Positions 60,782 to 64,000 of a stretch of DNA of 64,000 nucleotides are shown here, in pieces. Every line of letters starts with the position of its first letter. Position 1 is the first letter of the stretch. The notes under the pieces are model-generated. The model ran no database searches. It was given only the letters and a program-made list of their open reading frames with translations, and had not been told where the DNA came from. This DNA is from Kitasatospora sp. MMS16-BH015 (GTDB lineage Bacteria > Actinomycetota > Actinomycetes > Streptomycetales > Streptomycetaceae). The DNA is taken from positions 5,890,001 through 5,954,000 of the forward strand of contig NZ_CP025394.1 of assembly GCF_002943525.1 (NCBI RefSeq), in the 5' to 3' direction. The translations under genes were made by a program, and so were the position numbers.

Positions 60782-61894
60782 ATGAGTACGCCCACCCAGG
60801 CGCCCATCACGTTCGACCTCAAGCCCTCCGCGACCCCGCTCGCGGACGCGGAGCGCCAGGCCCGGCTGGCCAACCCCGGCTTCGGCCGCGTCTTCACCGA
60901 CCACATGGTCACCATCCGCTGGACGGAGGGCCGCGGCTGGCACGACGCCCAGCTCAAGCCGTACGCGCCGCTGGAGATCGACCCGGCCAACATGACGCTC
61001 CACTACGGCCAGGCGATCTTCGAGGGCCTCAAGGCCTACCGCCAGCCGGACGGCTCGGTCTCCACCTTCCGCCCCACCGCCAACGCCGAGCGGCTGCGCG
61101 CCTCGGCCCGCCGCCTGGCCATGCCCGAGCTGCCGGTGGAGACCTTCGTCGAGGCCGTCGAGCTGCTCGTCCAGGCCGACGAGGCCTGGGTGCCGAACGA
61201 GCCCGAGCAGAGCCTCTACCTGCGGCCGTTCATGTTCGCCACCGAGATCGGGCTCGGGGTGCGCCCGGCCAACGAGTACCTGTTCATGATCATCGCCTCC
61301 CCGGCCGGCGCGTACTTCTCCGGCGGCGTCAAGCCGGTCTCGGTCTGGCTCTCCGAGGACTACGTCCGGGCCGCCCCCGGCGGCACCGGCGCCGCCAAGT
61401 GCGCGGGCAACTACGCCGCCTCCCTGGTCGCCCAGGCCGAGGCCGCCGCCAAGGGCTGCGACCAGGTCGTCTGGCTCGACGCCGCCGAGCACCGGTGGAT
61501 CGAGGAGATGGGCGGCATGAACCTCTACTTCGTCTTCGGCGAGGGCGCGGACGCCAAGGTCGTCACCCCCGAGCTCTCCGGCGCCCTGCTCCCCGGCATC
61601 ACCCGCGACTCCCTCCTCACCCTGGCCGCCGACCTCGGCTACGCCACCGAGGAGCGCAAGATCTCCACCGACGAGTGGCGCGAGGGCAACGCCACCGGCA
61701 CCCTCACCGAGGTCTTCGCCTGCGGCACCGCCGCCGCCATCACCCCCGTCGGCGCCGTCAAGTCCAAGGGCGGCGACTGGCTCGTCGGCGACGGCACCCC
61801 CGGCCCCATCACCATGGAGCTCCGCAACCGCCTCCTCTCCCTCCAGGCCGGCCGCACCCCGGACACCCACAACTGGCTCCACAAGATCCTCTGA
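60782..61894 (+). CDS. ilvE: Branched-chain amino-acid aminotransferase
   Basis: A 370-residue fold-IV PLP enzyme that makes Val, Leu and Ile from their keto acids. ATG 60782 follows GAAGGA by nine bases. It has LHYGQAIFEGLKAYRQPDG, the Lys site block APGGTGAAKCAGNYAASL, and EEMGGMNLYFVF and VFACGTAAAITPVG. Long (type II) form. It lies between leuB and cimA. Confidence 0.96.
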   Translation: MSTPTQAPITFDLKPSATPLADAERQARLANPGFGRVFTDHMVTIRWTEGRGWHDAQLKPYAPLEIDPANMTLHYGQAIFEGLKAYRQPDGSVSTFRPTANAERLRASARRLAMPELPVETFVEAVELLVQADEAWVPNEPEQSLYLRPFMFATEIGLGVRPANEYLFMIIASPAGAYFSGGVKPVSVWLSEDYVRAAPGGTGAAKCAGNYAASLVAQAEAAAKGCDQVVWLDAAEHRWIEEMGGMNLYFVFGEGADAKVVTPELSGALLPGITRDSLLTLAADLGYATEERKISTDEWREGNATGTLTEVFACGTAAAITPVGAVKSKGGDWLVGDGTPGPITMELRNRLLSLQAGRTPDTHNWLHKIL

Positions 61895-62013
61895 CGTACC
61901 CCACCCGGCCGGGCGCTTCTGCGGAGGTGCCCGGCTGAGTACCGGCTGACCTGACACGTCCCGGATGGCGAGACACGGGGGCCGGATCGCGGGACGTGTG
62001 TCAGACTCCGAGG

Positions 62014-62064
62014 GTGTCCTCGCTTTCGCTGATTATTAGCAGCAGGCGCGCCGGTCCGCAGTGA
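62014..62064 (+). CDS. cimA leader peptide (VSSLSLIISSRRAGPQ)
   Basis: A 16-residue frame from GTG 62014 to TGA 62064, containing Leu-Ser-Leu-Ile-Ile (codons 62023-62037). GAGG directly precedes the GTG, so the ribosome site is poor and the start could be leaderless. It is followed by a small hairpin and an intrinsic terminator before cimA, as in the ilvB leader, pointing to attenuation by Leu/Ile supply. Confidence 0.65.
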   Translation: MSSLSLIISSRRAGPQ

Positions 62065-62065
62065 C

Positions 62066-62151
62066 CGCTCCGCAGTAGACCCATCTGTCCGGAGCGTTCG
62101 CCAGCGTCCAGACCCGCGCGCAGACCTCTCGCATCCGCGAGGGGTCTTTTT
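62066..62151 (+). promoter_or_regulatory. cimA attenuator: hairpin plus terminator
   Basis: CGCTCCG (62066-62072) pairs with CGGAGCG (62090-62096). Then a terminator: an 11-bp stem, 62122-62132 with 62137-62147 (one G-U), loop ATCC, and T5 at 62147-62151. cimA starts 139 bases later. Confidence 0.75.
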
Positions 62152-62290
62152 GTTTCCCCGGACCGGCCAGGGCCCCCCACGAAGGGGCCCGGGGACACCG
62201 GGCGGCGCGCGGGATGCTGGACAGTGGAGCCGGAGGCAAGTCCGCCCGGCAACAGCAGCAGTACCTCCCCGAAACGGAGAACCCAAGGCC

Positions 62291-63898
62291 ATGACCGAGG
62301 TCAGCAGCCGACCCAACGACAGCTTCCACGTCTTCGACACCACGCTGCGCGACGGTGCGCAGCGCGAGGGGATCAACCTCACCGTCGCCGACAAGCTGAC
62401 CATCGCCCGCCACCTGGACGAGTTCGGGGTGGGCTTCATCGAGGGCGGCTGGCCCGGGGCCAACCCCCGGGACACCGAGTTCTTCGCCCGGGCCGCCGCC
62501 GAGTTGGAGCTCGAGCACGCCCAGCTGGTGGCCTTCGGCGCCACCCGCCGGGCCGGCGGCAAGGCCGCCGACGACCCGCAGCTGGCCGCCCTGGTCAACT
62601 CGGGGGCCCCGGTCATCACCCTGGTGGCGAAGTCGCACGACCGCCACGTCGAACTCGCCCTGCGCACCACCCTGGACGAGAACCTGGAGATGGTCCGCGA
62701 CAGCGTGACCCACCTGCGGGCCCAGGGCCGCCGGGTCTTCATCGACTGCGAGCACTTCTTCGACGGCTACCGGGCCAACCGGGAGTACGCGCTCCGCGTG
62801 GTCCGCACCGCCCACGAGGCCGGCGCCGACGTGGTGGTGCTCTGCGACACCAACGGCGGGATGCTCCCCGCCGAGGTGCGCGAGATCGTGGCGGACGTCA
62901 AGGAGCGGACCGGCGCCCGCCTCGGCATCCACGCCCAGGACGACACCGGCTGCGCGGTGGCCAACTCGCTGGCGGCGGTGGACGCGGGCGCCACCCACGT
63001 GCAGTGCACGGCCAACGGCTACGGCGAGCGGGTCGGCAACGCCAACCTCTTCCCGGTGGTGGGCGCGCTGGAGCTCAAGTACGACCGCCGGGTGCTGCCG
63101 GAGGGCCGGCTGGCCGAGATGACCCGGATCTCGCACGCCATCGCCGAGGTGGTCAACCTCAGCCCCTCCACCCACCAGCCGTACGTGGGCTTCTCGGCCT
63201 TCGCCCACAAGGCCGGCCTGCACGCCTCCGCGATCAAGGTGGACCCGGACCTCTACCAGCACATCGACCCGGAGCGGGTCGGCAACACCATGCGGATGCT
63301 GGTCTCCGACATGGCCGGCCGGGCCTCGATCGAGCTCAAGGGCAAGGAACTCGGCTACGACCTCTCCGCCGACCGCGACCTGGTCGGCCGGGTGGTGGCC
63401 AAGGTCAAGGAGCAGGAGAACCTCGGCTACACCTACGAGGCCGCCGACGCCTCCTTCGAGCTGCTGCTCCGCGACGAGGTGCGCGGCCGCCGGGAGCGGT
63501 TCTTCACCCTGGAGTCCTGGCGGACCATCAGCGAGCAGGGCCCGCAGGGGCTCACCGGCAACGAGGCCACCGTGAAGCTCTGGGCCCAGGGCGAGCGGCG
63601 GATCGCTGTCGGCGAGGGCAACGGCCCGGTCGACTCGCTGGACAGCGCGCTGCGCACGGCCCTGGAGCACATCTACCCGCAGCTGGCCGGCCTGGAGCTG
63701 GTCGACTACAAGGTGCGCATCCTGGAGGGCCAGCACGGCACCGGCTCCAAGACCCGGGTGCTGATCGAGAGCACCGACGGCACCACCACCTGGTCCACGG
63801 TGGGCGTGGCGGACAACGTCATCGCGGCCTCCTGGGTGGCCCTGGAGGACGCCTACACCTACGGCCTGCTGCGGGCCGGGCTCGACCCCGTGGCCTGA
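62291..63898 (+). CDS. cimA: (R)-citramalate synthase
   Basis: A 535-residue enzyme of the isopropylmalate-synthase superfamily. It condenses pyruvate and acetyl-CoA to citramalate, a threonine-independent route to isoleucine. FHVFDTTLRDGAQREGINLTV is the metal/catalytic start, CDTNGGMLPAEV and GIHAQDDTGCAVANSLAAVDAGATHVQCTANGYGERVGNANL follow, and the C-terminal LeuA-dimer regulatory domain runs from about 410. The long CimA type rather than LeuA is supported by the HxHDDxG variant HAQDDTG and by overall length. Start ATG 62291. Citramalate versus isopropylmalate activity cannot be proved by eye. Confidence 0.9.
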   Translation: MTEVSSRPNDSFHVFDTTLRDGAQREGINLTVADKLTIARHLDEFGVGFIEGGWPGANPRDTEFFARAAAELELEHAQLVAFGATRRAGGKAADDPQLAALVNSGAPVITLVAKSHDRHVELALRTTLDENLEMVRDSVTHLRAQGRRVFIDCEHFFDGYRANREYALRVVRTAHEAGADVVVLCDTNGGMLPAEVREIVADVKERTGARLGIHAQDDTGCAVANSLAAVDAGATHVQCTANGYGERVGNANLFPVVGALELKYDRRVLPEGRLAEMTRISHAIAEVVNLSPSTHQPYVGFSAFAHKAGLHASAIKVDPDLYQHIDPERVGNTMRMLVSDMAGRASIELKGKELGYDLSADRDLVGRVVAKVKEQENLGYTYEAADASFELLLRDEVRGRRERFFTLESWRTISEQGPQGLTGNEATVKLWAQGERRIAVGEGNGPVDSLDSALRTALEHIYPQLAGLELVDYKVRILEGQHGTGSKTRVLIESTDGTTTWSTVGVADNVIAASWVALEDAYTYGLLRAGLDPVA

Positions 63899-63910
63899 CC
63901 CTGCCAACAC

Positions 63911-63947
63911 GAAGGGGGCGGGTGGCCGATGGCCACCCGCCCCCTTC
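63911..63947. terminator. Terminator after cimA (probably bidirectional)
   Basis: Perfect 17-bp inverted repeat, 63911-63927 with 63931-63947, 3-base loop. It lies between cimA and the convergent gene end at 63956. Confidence 0.85.
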
Positions 63948-63955
63948 CGTGCGTC

Positions 63956-64000
63956 TCAGCGCAGTCGGGCGAGGAGTGCGTGTTCGACGAGGGTGATGAG
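63956..64000 (-). CDS. Unknown gene, C-terminal end (partial)
   Basis: On the minus strand a frame open to the window edge encodes ...LITLVEHALLARLR and stops at 63956-63958. Codon use is normal and it is placed just beyond a shared terminator, so it is probably the end of a real gene running in from the right. Fourteen residues are too few to identify it. Confidence 0.45.
   Translation of the reverse strand, partial: LITLVEHALLARLR

Noticed and set aside
62036..63910. Minus-strand 624-codon frame opposite cimA
   Set aside because: Shadow of cimA: Gly/Val/Arg-rich, no start context, and no domain.

Overview
The window is very GC-rich, with strong G/C bias at third codon positions, GTG starts, AGGAGG-type ribosome sites and tight 4-nt GTGA overlaps. 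Together with the gene order this points to a streptomycete (Streptomyces or Kitasatospora). From memory, the backbone (opp end, cysteine desulfurase, mnmA, metE-like, ligA, GGDEF-EAL protein, gatCA, small membrane protein, gatB, LuxR-type regulator, GGDEF protein, ilvBNC, serA, leuB, ilvE, cimA) matches the conserved chromosomal core around SCO5480-SCO5530 of S. coelicolor. Species was not determined. I saw no rRNA, tRNA, CRISPR array or intact transposase.

Layout. 1-165 is the tail of an oligopeptide ABC transporter ATPase. 349-12205 is a tandem array of four paralogous secreted proteins of about 940 residues (signal peptide, right-handed beta-helix, two PKD domains, three C-terminal 'DTR' repeats), each with its own ribosome site and terminator. 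12.3-19.4 kb holds assorted genes: methyltransferase, secreted tripeptidyl-aminopeptidase-type hydrolase, septum-formation-like protein, quinone oxidoreductase with AraC regulator, TRIC-type channel and IclR regulator. 19.6-27 kb holds tRNA thiolation (cysteine desulfurase, MnmA), a LOG-family protein with an SDR, a MetE-core methionine synthase and the NAD-dependent DNA ligase LigA. 27.2-28.8 kb encodes a membrane GGDEF-EAL protein. 29-34.5 kb holds gatC, gatA, a coupled small membrane protein and gatB, with a two-gene ABC/OLD-type ATPase plus TOPRIM-like module inserted before gatB and stitched to it by a 4-nt overlap. 35.2-41.7 kb has a very large LuxR-family ATPase regulator and a second c-di-GMP protein whose EAL domain is degenerate.

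41.7-47.3 kb is ilvBNC and serA, preceded by a leader peptide and attenuator. 47.5-49.7 kb has a small protein, a LysR regulator with a 255-bp MITE-like element in its 5' region, and an orphan regulator with a degenerate receiver. 50-53.3 kb is a large secreted subtilase. 53.2-59.4 kb (minus strand) is an envelope-glycosylation set: PIG-L deacetylase with C-terminal propeller-like region, YfhO-type membrane protein, GtrB-type glycosyltransferase and GtrA. The window closes with leuB, ilvE and cimA; cimA has its own leader peptide and attenuator.

How the genes fit together. ilvB/N/C/E, leuB and cimA are the pyruvate-to-branched-chain amino-acid route. At least two of these transcription units carry Ile/Leu/Val-rich leader peptides followed by intrinsic terminators, so translation-coupled attenuation is likely. 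Cysteine desulfurase can supply sulfur to MnmA. The two membrane c-di-GMP proteins suggest local control of development. A dispersed palindromic repeat (GGGGCGCGGGGAACTGCGCG core) recurs in at least six intergenic places. The most system-like accessory item is the ATPase/TOPRIM pair inside the gat operon, a candidate anti-phage module. The most unusual array is the four-copy beta-helix/PKD family.
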